From Cylicocyclus nassatus (taxonomy: Eukaryota; Nematoda; Chromadorea; Rhabditida; Strongylidae), in assembly GCA_958299035.1 (NCBI GenBank), contig CATQJL010000112.1, forward strand, positions 9,772,880 through 9,836,879: a stretch of DNA of 64,000 bases, read 5' to 3'. The notes beneath the pieces were generated by a model that saw only the letters and a program-made list of their open reading frames with translations, did no database searches and was not told the origin of the DNA. Positions 26,586-39,545 of the stretch are shown in pieces. The position numbers and the translations under genes were made by a program. Within the stretch, counting starts at the first letter, position 1, and every line of letters begins with the position of its first letter.

Positions 26586-29500
26586 TCAGATTTCAAGCCG
26601 CTTTCGATCAACAACTAGGCTAGACTGTACATAAGCACATGGTCCATATGTAACAGCGCTGAGATAATTCTTCAAATCACTAACCTGTACTCCAGCACGG
26701 CGCGCCATGCGACCAGCAACACTGCGAGGACCTAGATCCCATAGCTGTGCAGCGGCTAATGATCCATGGCCAGCAGTATGCAAAGCATGCTCAGTTACTT
26801 GAGATGCATCATCACCGTACCTATAGAAGTGGGATCTCAGAGAATTGCGTATGGAATTTCAATAAGTAAATATTAGCGAAACAAAACTAACTTTAACTTG
26901 ACAGTCTGTACTGTTTGATCAGCAATATTACGACAAAGAACACGGCTGTTATTCTCTAGAGCCATCCATACCGTACTGATACCGGTGATACCTCCCCCGA
27001 GTATAGCTGTATAAAATTACTTTGCATTTGTGCTCCCTAATCATTGAAGCGTTAAATTTCTTACATATTGTTCCAGATACGACTCCTTCCCCATTTCCTT
27101 GGCCGCCAAGAGTTTTCTCTATACCAGTGGCGACGGTTCGTCCAATAGATATACCCATGTCTCCAACCTTGTCCACTAAATGATAGCGATTTGTACGGAC
27201 TGTCAGAGTTCTCCAGACTTAAAACAGATAAGACGACGTACGCAAATATTTCGTGCATTTCGCCACTACTTTCGATCCTTTGTGCATATACAGAAGGCTA
27301 CCCTTGAGAGCTGGATTTATATAAACAGGCTTTTCTGAAGGTTCCATTCCGGCTCGCATTCTGAAAAAAAATTATCGTAGGCAACCAGTCGCTGCTAATC
27401 ATTGCATGATCGCTTTTACCACCAGCACACTGAAGTCAAATGGAACAGTCAAACAATGTAAGCTTATCAATCTATCATGCAGCGAGGCATTGCGACTTGC
27501 ACTTTTGAAAATGGCAACAAACTTGAAGTTGGACATTGGCGAAAAAAATCGTCATAAGTATGATTCGACTCGCTATCTAGGAGCGGAAGCCAAATTTTGC
27601 TAGAGAATGCTACTGCCAAAACAAAAATACCTACAGAAAATTCCATTCTACCACCAAGGAACTTCAGAAAATTCTATAAGCACTCGTTAATTTCCTCGAA
27701 TGCTGAAAATTGTCATAGACAACCAGAACGTGCTTACCTTTCTCCTCTCTCGTCTATATACGATGTAACTTTGACAGCTGTGGTCTCTACACCCCAGGCG
27801 ATTTTTTCGCCACCTAAAATTGTTATTTTACTTTGTAGAAAAAAATTTAAACAACAAACCAGTTATCAAAAGCTGTGCAATCTTCTTGCTGATACGGCTC
27901 TTTTCAGCTTCAGAGAAATCCTTCTTTACATTCTGTTCTCGAAGTACGGCAAAGCTATTTAAGACCTAGAAGATTGATGTACAAAAGTTAAATATAATTC
28001 ATTAACTTACCTGGCGAAACTCTTCATCCAGCTTCTCACCTCCATCAGATGGCAGCACAATGGCGACAGCCAGTCCTAGGGTTATGTTTATAGTCAAAGT
28101 TCTTTGAGTATGTGGGTAACTTACCTGGATTATCTGGTGTTGGATTAGAAACAACATAAGCTCCAAAGTCGTTGCGCAGTATTGGAGTCTGTCCGGTAAC
28201 TAAGGGATAAACCCATGGTCCGACCTCAAAAACGATGAGGTAACCACAGAAGTGATCATAAAAACGACCAAAAATAGAGAAAAAACATGTCTCCAAGATC
28301 TGACGCTTGTTACGTCACAGTTTGACGGAAAATCAATTCAAAGGTGGTACATTTTCAAAAAGAAAACACTATACAAATACCTGAATAAGCGCCGATGGCT
28401 GATCAGCTCTAGGTATGTCGATCTCGCCACTTTTAGATTTGTTCTTGGTGAAACGCAGTATTTGTAAAGATGTTGGATGGGTTGGAGTCGTGGTCTTCTC
28501 GCCCTGAAATGATGGTGAGAAAACAATACGACAATTTATGGTGTCAGTGCGACCAAAAACTATCACTACGATCTCCAAGTTATCACTACGATGTTGTAAA
28601 CGCAAAATATGGCATCGATAGCTGAAACTAAGCTACCATAAAATTTTTGCGCTGCTAGAAAAGAAGACCCTAAGCTGATGTGAGGTAGCAGTTTACATTC
28701 CAATCCATTTTAACATTACTTCCGCTGGTCTGAGCAAGAAAGCACGGCTATCGTACTTATGAGAAACTCTGACTCATAATGATTCATGGTGACCAAAGTA
28801 GATGCAAATTAGCAAGGCCCAAAATGCGCATGACACGTCAGCGCAGCGGCTCAAAAAACGCATTTAGCATAGAAGTTACGTAACTCACATCAATAGTGAA
28901 TAAGTAACTCACATCAATAGTGAATAACTGAACACCGTCAGGTATTGAGAAGATAACATCGGCTTCAGCATCACCCACTTTCTCCAAGTGTTCGCGGAGT
29001 TCAACTTTTACCTCATAAAAAATAAATATGAGATACAAAAATGGAAGCAAATAAGACTCACTTCATCGTATTCCTTTTGCCTGAGCATTTCTTTTTCCTT
29101 CGAAGGGCCAGCCTCAGCAATTTCCTTCTCCAACACTTGCACTCTAAAAACACAAGTATATAAGGCAATGAATCGTATTTGCTAATTGCTGGCACTAAAG
29201 CTCGACGGGATCAAAATGATGACCGCATCGTCAAAGATCAACTTGTGCAATGTGTTCTATGATGCATCATGATCGAACGTGAATTGATCGAATAATCCAA
29301 CATGACGAGAGGGCTGCAGAAAATATGCGAGTAACTGTATAAATAATGATAAGCTCATGGAGGGAGCAAACACCGCCGCAACGAAAATTTAAGAATTTCT
29401 TTCACTACTGCTTCAACGACAAAGCTAATAAGAAGTGCTTATTTATCACTTACCGATGCGTAACGCTTGGTTTCGCCTCCATCATATTTTTGTACAACTC

Positions 29501-29909
29501 GCTCTTCTTCGCATTTTTGGCTTTCTCTCCTTCCGTGATAAGATTGAGTCCTCGATGGTAGAGCGACACTGCATTTTCCTGAGAAAAAAAAATGTGGTAA
29601 AATGTGATAGTCAAGTACAGATCATGAAAAATTGCGAAACAATGCCAAAACTGATAGCCCAAGAAAGTAGATATGTCAAAGTCAAAAGCACTTGGATAGC
29701 CAAGATGAAAGCATGCAAAAATCAAGATAAAAAGCACTCAAAAACTAAAAATATTGAAACCTATTTAGCCTCAACATGTCGCAATAATAAACCGATCTTA
29801 CTTTATCGCCATCCTCTTCATAACATAATCCTTGATCGATGCTGGCATAAGCTTCAGAAAATAAAGCATCCGCGGTTGCCGTGTCGCGTAAGAATAACGT
29901 AAACGGCAT
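26586..29909 (-). CDS. Spartin (SPG20-like; MIT and senescence domains)
   Basis: In other animals spartin acts at lipid droplets and endosomes, and human mutations cause Troyer syndrome. Thirteen exons (minus): 29909-29802, 29578-29454, 29143-29062, 29011-28913, 28503-28381, 28224-28125, 28075-28011, 27965-27860, 27813-27738, 27360-27242, 27175-27065, 27006-26892, 26820-26586. They join in frame to 487 residues. The N-terminal MIT-type helices are at about 10-80 (LFSEAYASIDQGLCYEEDGD, ENAVSLYHRGLNLI). The mid-region contains VIFSIPDGVQLF and LQILRF. The senescence domain covers about 245-435 (GEKIAWGVETTAVKV, LLYMHKGSKVVAKCT, IEKTLGGQGNGEGVVSGTIS). The last exon is read through a possible donor at GTACAG|GTTAGT to its own stop, so the tail of about 32 residues is less certain. 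Exon 4 has a duplicated donor site (28880-28927). Confidence 0.92.
28880..28927 (-). repeat. 24-bp tandem duplication carrying the spartin exon-4 donor
   Basis: Two exact 24-bp copies lie head to tail (28880-28903, 28904-28927). Each includes the exon end TTCACTATTGAT and the donor GTGAGTTAC on the minus strand. The nearer donor gives an exon to 28913. The farther gives 28889 and adds 8 in-frame residues (VSYLFTID). Confidence 0.9.
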
Positions 29910-32659
29910 TCTAAAAATGTAATACACTACTATGTTATGAACGAGAAACGTCACATCCACGAATTTAGAGAATAGAATCACGGAAGTTTGACACTCACAA
30001 CTTACTCCAAATGACCATCGATACGTACGTTACAATGTCAGAATCATTTGCACTGCTTCTAAGTCGGAAGTAAGTAAAAGAAGCAGGTGAGTAACAATGT
30101 AAACGCGCGCTTTCACAATGTTTTCACCAATTGTTCACGCACTAGGAAAAACTGGTTCTAACGGCCGGCCTTCGATGAGATTCGCCTCTCAACCAAGGTC
30201 GATGACTCACATCCCTATCTCTTATCATACAGAACAATTGAGAAGTCGAAAGGCCAAGTGCTGGAGCAAAAAACTGCTGTCCTCTCATTAACAAACGCTG
30301 CAAGATGAGGATATCACATCGCTTCGCTTCTCACATTCGCAGTAGCAGATCAAACACCACGCACGAGGAGGACGACGACCACAATGGCGTAAACATGATG
30401 CGTGGTGCACGTCAGCGCCGGACTTCATGTCATTGTGGTATTAGGTGACGACTTATAGGTACCGTTGCGTGGATAGAATTGACTAGCGATGAACGAGCAT
30501 ATCGCTGTTTTGAGTTTTGCCCTGAAGGAAAAAGGGAAAAGCGAGGTTTCGCAAGTAAGTTTTGTTAAGCTAGGCTTTGGAAAGCTTCCTCCCGCACTTC
30601 GACAGAAAAAAAAACCGAGGAAAGCTAAACCAGGATTTCGGACACGCAGAGAATACGCCAACTGCGGACATTGTCACGTCTCCCAATTGAGCGCACTTTC
30701 ATTCTTCTAACCGTCTGCTGTCTTTTCCAAACACAAACTATTTTGATCGGACGCACGGCGTCCAGCCCTGCGTGCAATGAATTGCCTATATACAATGAAA
30801 ACGAGGTACTTTTGCTAGCTCGAAGCGCCCATTTAAAGGCTATTAATAGCTTTTGACGGCTTCGTTGTCGCTGCAGAGTATAGATCGCTCCAGCGAGTCA
30901 TGTAAGGAGCTCCAAGACTATCAAACCCCGGGACATTAGGGATAGATCCGGCAACGATAATGCTGAGAACCCTGCTTGACTTTACAAAAAAACTCGCATG
31001 CTCCAATAGACATCATCGAAAACGAAAACATAGCATGGTCAAAATTTATCGCCTTCCTAAACTATTATAAAACTGACAAGACTTCGACCAAACTGATGCA
31101 CAACATACTACGAAATAAGCAATTACCGAGGTATACACCAATAGGCTGAGGTAACACTCAAAGCACTAGGAAATAGTAACAGCAAAGATTTCATTGGTCT
31201 GTTCTATAGCGCTTGTTCCACAACGGGATATACTGCCCAACCGTCTTCCAATCACAGAAGTAGACAGCCAACAAGAAAGCAGTAGCCCCATACGCTCCAT
31301 ATGTAGGGTAGCTGAAAATCGAAAATGAATCGCCACAACTGCCAAAGTTGCCTAGCAACAGCATAAGGAACCACAGAAAACATGCAATATTAGGAAACCG
31401 GTGAAGCGAACAGAAAATGGGAGCTGTGTCATGAAACTATTGAGTTGCAAAACGAATAATTGTGTCAACAAAGAAAAGTGCTATAGCATTATTTACAAAG
31501 GGCACTTAGCAACAGAGAACGACTTTGACTGGACTGCAGTATCCCTTTCATGTAAAGGCACTTTGTTCCATCTCAAACGACTAAGGCCCGTATGCACTAA
31601 CATTTTTGCGGCGAGGGGAGCGGCGTCCCCCGTTATGAAGGGACCGCGTGCGGACGCTGCTGCGGCTTTTTCATCATTGGGGACGCCGCTCCCCTCGCCG
31701 CAGGGATGTTAGTGCATGCGGCCCTAAATTGTGAAAGTGTTCTTCTACTGACGTCTCTGTAAGCGTCTAACGTTGGAAATTGCTGCCCACATACCACGAT
31801 AATTAAAGATCTGCTCAGCGCACAAACATTTGAGAAAAAATTCAATGAATTAGTGGATATGCAAGGGCAATTGAAGAGGAATTTTTCTGCAAACGACGCC
31901 AACGTCGTCAGAGGAGTTGCTGAACAGCTGTCCACATTCTCCACTTTTTCCTGCCGTCAGAACGCAAAGAAAAGCAATGTTAGACTACACGGAGCAAGCG
32001 TAGCAGGGAGCAGAAATATGTACTCGGCAAGATTTATATTACCTAACTTCACATGAAAAATGTGACAAAGTGCGAGTGTCTTACATATAAAAGCGGAAAG
32101 TGTGACCATGGAATGTGGCTTGCTGCATTAAGAAGCATATCCTACGGCATGCCAATGTATTGGTGAGAAAATTAAAAAGGAATGAGGAAATGGTATACTA
32201 CATCCTTCGGAACAACTCTGTAAAGCTTCCAGAAAGAAAAAAAAGCGCTAAAAAATGCATGCAGTGAACATGAATCCAAATGATTAAAAAGAAACTTACT
32301 AAACAGGGTTAGTCAGCGAATTTTTGACAAGACGAAGAGGTCGCATATACATCGTTAAGCCCATGCTTAGCTGTAACAAACATGAATGATAACAAGACTG
32401 GCGTAAGAGGATTCAAGATATTGACGGCTTTGCTACGGTGCAATAAAGCTCGTCTTCAAAGATGAAAAAATATTTATTACAAACAGACCTCGTAACACAA
32501 CACTCAACATGCAATGCGCAACAGAAAAATGACTTTGATAAATAATATAACAAAACTCTCCTAATAAGTTCCCAAAACGATTCAAATGAGCCCAAATTCG
32601 TTAAACAAAATTCTGACAAAAAACATCCCCTATCACAGATGGAAAGCAGAGAAGATTTT
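29910..32659. other. Intergenic between spartin and dad-1, 2.75 kb
   Basis: No supported gene. The frame at 30489-30710 (plus, starting MNEHIAVLSFALKEKGK) looks partly protein-like but has no recognised domain, and it overlaps a minus frame. One MITE lies at 31585-31724. The spartin promoter should lie just above 29909. Confidence 0.45.
31585..31724. mobile_element. 140-bp MITE with TAA target duplication
   Basis: TIR GGCCCGTATGCACTAACAT is mirrored by ATGTTAGTGCATGCGGCCC, with TAA on both sides (31582-31584, 31725-31727). The GC-rich inner arms also pair (GCGGCGAGGGGAGCGGCGTC). TIR and TSD agree with a PIF/Harbinger-type element. It shares its TIR with 35673-36370. Confidence 0.75.
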
Positions 32660-33137
32660 TTAACCCAAGAAATTCATAACAACCAAATGGAGGACAGCAT
32701 GCGCAAAAATGAATTCAGCAAAAGCTCGCTCCGTCGAAATGTGAGAGAACTCCGCCTTATTTTCGTCGTTCACCTGCATGCGAAGACAAGCTAAAATGAA
32801 GCATTTAGTCAAAAGAAATTGAATTGCAAGTCACTTCTGAATCCATGTTTGAAAACGATTCCGCAGTCAGAAATAAAACTCACATGCAAGCACAAAGCAG
32901 GTCACTGTAGAGATAAATCCTGATAAGAATGAGTTGAATGGGAACGTTCCAACAATGAGGCAATAGATGAACTGAAAAACGGAGCATGAGCAGCTCAACT
33001 TAATTTTTTATAAGCATTACCTGAATGATCCCAGTAAGAAGAATGTAGAGCATGTAGGCATCAATGATCTTGAGCCTTTCCGGGGTTGTTTTCATGTAAT
33101 CATCAAGTAACTTCTTCAAAACTTGCACAGCTTGCAT
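32660..33137 (-). CDS. DAD1, oligosaccharyltransferase subunit
   Basis: Small membrane subunit of the ER oligosaccharyltransferase that N-glycosylates nascent proteins; its loss causes apoptosis in animals. Exons (minus): 33137-33021, 32971-32884, 32790-32660, joining in frame to 111 residues against 113 in human. The sequence is nearly diagnostic: [36 protein letters not shown], the [14 protein letters not shown] loop, [20 protein letters not shown] and MNFLG at the end. Three membrane segments are apparent. The start [15 protein letters not shown] was chosen because the length matches the family. Confidence 0.96.
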
Positions 33138-33230
33138 CTGTAAAAAAGGTAACTGAATAATGTAAGGAACGACGATAGATTCTCGACATGAATAATCAAA
33201 ATATTCTAATTTCATGGCATGGCATATTAA

Positions 33231-33720
33231 AGGCAGCGTACACCCAAAAGTTAAGTTACCCAGTTCTCTATACCGTGTACAGGGCCCAGAAGAAGACCAA
33301 CTGTGTTGGTCCGATCTCCCAATGTTGCTTCTGAGCGGAGAAAATCCGCCTGATTTTTCTTTTCCGCCCTTTTTCTTTCACTCCGCCTCCTTCGGACGAA
33401 TCCACGACAGCGTAAGCTGCAATTGCAGCAGTGCAGTTGCTTTTTGCGCGTCCGCCTCCTTCAGGCAACGAATCTACGACAACATACGCTGCAGTTGCAG
33501 TTGAAACTACAGGCTGTGATGCAGTTGCAGCTGCTCCTCGCTGGCATGCCGACGGGGTCGACCAATTCAAAACTCGTCCTCCCTCTAGAGAGAAGGTCCC
33601 CGAGAATCGGGGTTTTTTGAGGGTTTTGGAGAATTTTAATGTCATAACTGTAATCAGGGGCAGGGAAAGGCCCCAGAATGACACAAACATCGAAGGTGAA
33701 ATTTTGGCTGTACGCTGCCT
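33231..33720. mobile_element. 490-bp non-autonomous element with TTAA duplication
   Basis: TIR AGGCAGCGTACACCCAAAA is mirrored by TTTTGGCTGTACGCTGCCT, and TTAA flanks both ends (33227-33230, 33721-33724). The inside has imperfect tandem and inverted CAGTTGCAG/CTGCAATTG words and no transposase. A TTAA target is typical of piggyBac-type elements. TA-target mariner (with flanking T and A) is the alternative. Confidence 0.75.
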
Positions 33721-35672
33721 TTAAGCTCTTCTCCGGTAAGATTAAAGTATGTATTAGATGAACGTAAGAAGTATGGCTAGAAGGTTATGAATGTTATTGT
33801 GCGGCTGCTTTCGTTTTCGTAAAATCAACATCTAACACGAAATTACAAGACGCTTGGTGATTGTAAAATTTTAATGGCGCTTGTAAAAAATGCATCTTGA
33901 AACGCTGATATTCAACGCTCCAGTCGCTACACATCGAAGTCCAGGCAAGAATTTGATAAGCTCAAAGCAAAAGTGTATCAATGCTTTCAGTCAGCCTCCA
34001 TCTCGCATACACACAACAAAAAAACAATCTCAACCTTATACAAAAATTTTTTTTACTATAACAGTCACGTTGTGACCATGCATTCTGAGAAAAACCTTAC
34101 GAACAGTGCACTGCACCATGGTGACTACTCGTGATGTCAAAACATCTTCACTACACTGGTCCAGATAGGCTGACTTTCAACTACCATCTTTTTGAAGTCG
34201 AGATCGATAGTTGACAATGAAATGGATTAATGTAAAACAGCCTGTGGATTTCCTCTGAGCTCATTTTGATCTCTCAGCTGATAGGTATACCTATCAGCTG
34301 AGAGATCAAAAACTATAGTAACACTCATATTTGGAGAGCTTTCCTCTAAACATTAACAATCTCTAGCAAACTAGGGCTTAACCACATGGATTCTGACGCA
34401 TCCTACATGTACTCACACGCCGGTTCAATTGCCCAGGAGAATTGAGGTAGCGTTTGCACAAATTTTTGGAAGTCTCTTTCTTTGCCTTTGTTTTGCATAA
34501 TAAAAATAAGACCCAACAGTGCCAGAACAGAATTTTAGAATGAGTGTCAAGAAAAAGACTGACTAGATACAAAACACATACATTCGCTCTATGAAAAGAA
34601 AGTCAATGGCAGCGAATTAAAGCCCTTATATTGGAAATTACTTATCTGATGAGTATTCAGATGGATTAAGACACTATAGCGGAAGAGTTCTCGATGGTTG
34701 ATAATCTAGAACAAACTAAGAGAATAGGCAGACCCTGTAGGCAACAGCCTTTCAAGGTTATCCAATTGTTGGGATAAAGTTGAATGCACATCCTACTTAC
34801 TGAATAAAGAGTTGGTTACAAAATCGAAGAGATACTATTATGTTTAGAATGAGAATCAAAGCCTCGCTGGAATAAAACGCAGGTCGCGGGCGGCCTGCGT
34901 CCTTTAATCTTCAGTGCAATTGACCGCGTGTCATTCATTCGCATCAGGTCGGAAACCCTGGCAAACTTGCTTTCAAAGATCTAATTGTAAGCATGCTTAG
35001 AGCGAGAATTCTTCATCAATGTCAATTGACAGTATGGGTTTTGTTGCAGAGTCAGGGGAGACTATAGGTAAAGCACTGAAAAGCGTGCAATTGTAACCAT
35101 CACGTGATTTCTATGGTAATGAAAATATTTCTGGTCGCTAAACCGACGGCAGCTGTGTAGCCAATTCAGATCAGAAAAGCAAGCCCAGGGTCTTGGAATT
35201 TAGATTACTTGGTGAGGCCACGAAAACTGGACCTTACGTATATAGGTTCTGTAAACTACCGCTCTTCTTCATGAGTGCAGTTGAGCGAACCCAGTCAACT
35301 TCTCGGATCTTTATCGGATCCGGGAAGAAAAGTGAAGCCAATTTCATGTTTTTTTCTAGAGAATAGCAAAGCATCTATAATATTTGCGTGCTGGATAATG
35401 ATTTGATCCAAAACTTCCTTTCAATCACGTAGTCATTTTCGCAAGAAGCAAGAGAAGGATCTGTTTCTGTCTATAACAACTGGTTTAAAACAGCGAAATT
35501 TTTCTATGGTATGCGCTAGACTTCTGACAAATGTAGAATTCCAAATCTTGAGAGAATCTGTTCCCTTAAAAAAACTCAAGATAAAAAACTGTTGTAAATC
35601 TTGTACCATTGTCTTCACCTCAGTAATCAAGTTGTTTCATTCCTACTTGGTTGAAAAATTTGTCGCTATTTA
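33721..35672. other. Intergenic, no gene seen
   Basis: About 1.9 kb of AT-rich sequence with no frame that I can support. It contains a 48-bp perfect palindrome (34264-34311) and a short GC hairpin, ACGCAGGTCGCGGGCGGCC, near 34878. Confidence 0.45.
34264..34311. repeat. 48-bp perfect palindrome
   Basis: Every base from 34264 to 34311 pairs with its mirror position, with no spacer (centre GGTATACC). It starts TTTTGATCTCTCAGCTGA. No flanking duplication was identified. It can form a cruciform, or a hairpin if transcribed. Confidence 0.85.
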
Positions 35673-36370
35673 GGGCCGCATGCACTAACCTCCCCGCTGG
35701 GGAGGGGATCGCAGCTTAAAAGAAAGCTTTATATTTCGAAACTCCAGATACCTGGATTTCACGTTGTGTACCTATCCGTTAGTATTCCTACTACCCTTCA
35801 CTATGAGCATGTTGCAGTGGAGCGAGAAGCTGTACGAACCGCATTTTCCAGCTTTTGTATGATCCCTGATGATCCCCGGCGCTTTTCTTTAAAGTCATTT
35901 TTCTTTCTCCGAAATTAACGAAAATCTTCTAAAGTTGTATTGAACATCTAACACAACAGTGCTAAGCATGTTGCTGATGAGAACAAATGAGTTTTTGAAA
36001 AGTCGAATTTTTCGGTAAACCTCAAATTTCGACCTGTGGATCATCGAAAATTTCGTGACTTCAAAACATCATTTGTTCTTATCAGCAACATGCTTAGCAC
36101 TGTCGGGTTAGATAATCTGCACAACTTTGGAGGTTACTCGTTAACTTCGGAGAAAGAAAAATGTCTTTAAAGAAAAGCGCCGGGGATCATCAGGGATCAT
36201 ACAAAAGCTGGAAAATGCGGTTCTTACAGCTTCAACATGTTCATAGTGAAGGGTAGTAGGAATACTTACGGATAGGTACACAATGTGAAATCCAGATATC
36301 TGGAGTTTCGAAATATAAAGCTTTGTTCTAAGCTGCGATCCCCTCCCCGCGGGGATAGTGCATGCGGCCC
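35673..36370. mobile_element. 698-bp foldback element with TTA duplication
   Basis: The arms of about 340 bp start GGGCCGCATGCACTAACCTC and mirror to the end at GCATGCGGCCC. TTA flanks both ends (35670-35672, 36371-36373). The TIR is the same as that of the 140-bp element at 31585. It has no coding content. PIF/Harbinger-type non-autonomous element. Confidence 0.8.
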
Positions 36371-36373
36371 TTA

Positions 36374-39066
36374 GACCTGAATCATGAACCTGGGAGGGGG
36401 AGGAGAAGGAGGAGGAGGGGAAGGGGGAAAGTTGGTGATTTCAGCAGCGAAAAAGGGTCCTAAAAAGGGGTTTGAAGATGCTCAATGTATATTTAAATCA
36501 TCTTATAGAGGAAAATCCAATGTAGCCTTCCGACTGCCATATGAACTGCGAGTCCGAAAATTTCGCAAAAAATGAAAAGCTTTTTTTGAAAATTCCCCAA
36601 AAACGTGGCGCCAGCCCGCCTTGCAAAAGAAGAAAATAACCAGTTGTCGTCTCCAAAAAAATTTTCTGCCGCCATCACCGATGATGTATGCGTACGAAGA
36701 AAACCTTTTCTATTTAAAACTATTCGCACATTAGGTGAGAAAGCATAATAGAAGAACTACTCTGCTAGTAGGAGTTGCATTCTCTTGCTTTTGTGGTTTG
36801 GGCCACGCTCGAAATCGTTGCCATAAATCAGTTCTAGCAGTTAAGACTTGATGCATTCGCCATTGTTTGGAAAAGCCTTCATAGCCTAACCTAGAAAAGG
36901 AAAAGGAAAAGGAAAATTTGTTGCACTATCATTTCCTTCCTCAATTTCATTTCCTGTAAGATACCAAATTGAAGTTATTCTCTGTGTTTGCTGATAAAAT
37001 CTGTGTCGCCGTCGTCACCGTATAGTCGGATGATGGAATTCGCTAATTTATAGAAAGTATAAACAATGGGTGAGACACTTTAATCGTATAAACCATTTAT
37101 GAAGTGTAACTACTCCGTCGAAGAAACACTCCCTAAATATCAACTGGAGACTTTCATAAGTACAAATTATCTTCACTTGTCAATCTGAATTAAGACTGGA
37201 TTAAACTTCAAAGTTCTTATACTGATTTGTCATTAACTAACGACTAATTTGGCAAATTTCTATCTCAGACAGTTTGTCATTTTTACACATCTTTACTGTT
37301 CTGAACTAAAAATCATTTTAGTATAATTGTGCTGGAAAATTATGCTGTCCGCTACCATCACTGATAAATAGAGTTGCTTTTTGACCCAACCACTGTAGTT
37401 TGCTTCGACTCCCATATTCTTTGAGTTTTTTGGAATTATTGGCTCAGCGACGCCCCAGAAAACATGATCCTCTAAAATATTCATGAAAAATCGGAATGTA
37501 GAGGAAACTGAGGCTTACTACATAGTGACGGTCATAGAAAATTTTAGAAGGGGAGAAGGGCGGGGGGGGGGAGGAAGAAGGAACAGAGAAAGCGGTATGT
37601 AAGAAGTAGAAGCGCGGCATTGGCCGCTCGCTGAAGAATTTCTGGGCTCTCTCAAAGTTCTTTTTTCAGAATTCAGGGCTGTGGAAATTACAGACATAAA
37701 AAAATAGAAAAGTCTTTTTCATGAAGGTAAAAGATTGTACTGGAAACCCAGCATTACATAGGGTAAAGGAAAATAGAAATAATTACTTTTACGATTTTGT
37801 CGCCCATCTTTTTTGCGTCAGCACATCGATTCTTCCTTTAAAATTACAACATGTTCCTCAAATTTGTAGCGTATGCTACACACTTCATTGCTTTCATGAA
37901 GTAGTTGAGCCAGGGAATTTTGATTCAAGTTTTCCATTGACGTACTCAGCTTCTTTCTTTGTATTATATAAAAACGATACATCCTTATGTTGACAGTTTT
38001 CCTCCTCTAGTGCAGCTTCCTACTGGCTGTTCTAGCCAACAAAACAGAATAAAATGGCATCCACCAATGATGAAACAAATAAGCTGCGCAAAATATTTTT
38101 ATGATCTCTTGAATAAATCAGTTGAATTTCTGAGGTTGATGATGTCCTTCAAATGGATGTTTGCAAATGGTGGATGAGATATGTGCAATTGTATTTTTTG
38201 ATCACAAATAATTTTTTTCAGATTACCTGGTACACAAGTAAGGTGCTGAGTAGAAAAACAAGTGGGAAATAAATAAATAAAAATTGCTCTCACATGTTGT
38301 ACCAAATGAACTCGGACGTGCTATGTAACAATTTTCAGAGGAGGAAATTTGAATACAGTCATAAAATGATATCGCAAGAGTTGTGCAAGGGAGGGCTTCT
38401 TTGCTTCTTCTGTCGCCTTTTTCTAAATATTTTTTTTATTTCTATCATTCAAAATGAAATTGGGCTCAAAATATTCGATATGAGGTTGATGCATGATTGC
38501 ACCAAAACATTTAAAATTCCGTTACTTTCTCCAGCCCCAATGAAATCTGCTAATTCAATGCATAATCAAGGGTGGGAATATTGCCCTATCCGATGTGCTT
38601 GAATTTAAGTTCGTGATAGTATATGGTAACGACTAAGCTAAATGAAAAGTATCCAGGAGTATTTTTCGAATTTTGGTCGTTAAAATGTCTACTGAATTTT
38701 GGATTCATTTCGATCCTAGTTTTATGGACTACTGTTTTTGATTTGAAACAAGATCTTAGTGATTGAATGTCTCTATAAATAGTTACGAATTTCGATTTTC
38801 CAAATTCGACTTATTGATTTCGTTTCAAATTGATTTTTTTACTATGATATACTGTGTACTTTTGAAATACATAACAAAGATCGTATGGATGAGCTGATTA
38901 GTTAATTAAGCATTTTTAAAACGAATTTTTTATATTTTTGATGCGAGAATTGTGCATCAACCTGAGACAAGGTGCCCCAAAAGTATGTATACACTGTTTG
39001 ATCCTTAATATCTCTCTTCTCAAAAAGTCTTTTGTCTACCTCCAGATACCATTAGAGTTGGCTTCA
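36374..39066. other. Intergenic, no gene seen
   Basis: About 2.7 kb with only short AT-rich frames (36384-36575, 37721-37993, 38294-38602) and no recognised domain. A purine-rich GGAGGAGGGG tract occurs near 36400 and a poly-G tract near 37562. Confidence 0.4.
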
Positions 39067-39545
39067 ACTTACAAGGGAAGCATTTTAGTCGAAGTGGCGT
39101 TTCTAAATGAGACTCATACCACTTTGAAGAGCATTGCGCGGTGGCTCCAATGCCTTCACTATCTGCCAAGCGCCTCTGAACGCCGAGTTATGACCGTTTT
39201 TGGAACGAAAAATGAGTGCAGATTTTAGGTAAAAAAACTGATACAATTTTTCCAACGCTCGGATATAGCAATGTCAAGTATTAACATATCAGACAAAATG
39301 TCTTCATTGCATGGACTGCTCTGATACTCGACATAGGGCCATTTGAGCAAATTTGGGCGATTTGGTTCCAATTTTCCGTTCAATTTTTTGTGCCGAAAAA
39401 CGATAACTCGGCATCCAGGGGCGTTTGGCAGATAGTGAAAGCAGATTTGGAATCATCGTGCAATACTCTCCAAAGCAGTATGGGTCTCATTTGAAAAGGC
39501 CACTTCGACTAGGTACGCTTCCTTTGTTAGATTTATTGTCTAAAG
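39067..39545. mobile_element. Foldback element, about 480 bp
   Basis: The left arm (TTACAAGGGAAGCATTTTAG, then TCGAAGTGGCGTTTCTAAAT) is mirrored on the right (ATTTGAAAAGGCCACTTCGA then CTAGGTACGCTTCC). The inner words TATCTGCCAAGCGCCTCTG and AGGGGCGTTTGGCAGATAG also pair. The centre is near 39305. Its termini resemble the foldback at 52697-53168. Confidence 0.65.
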
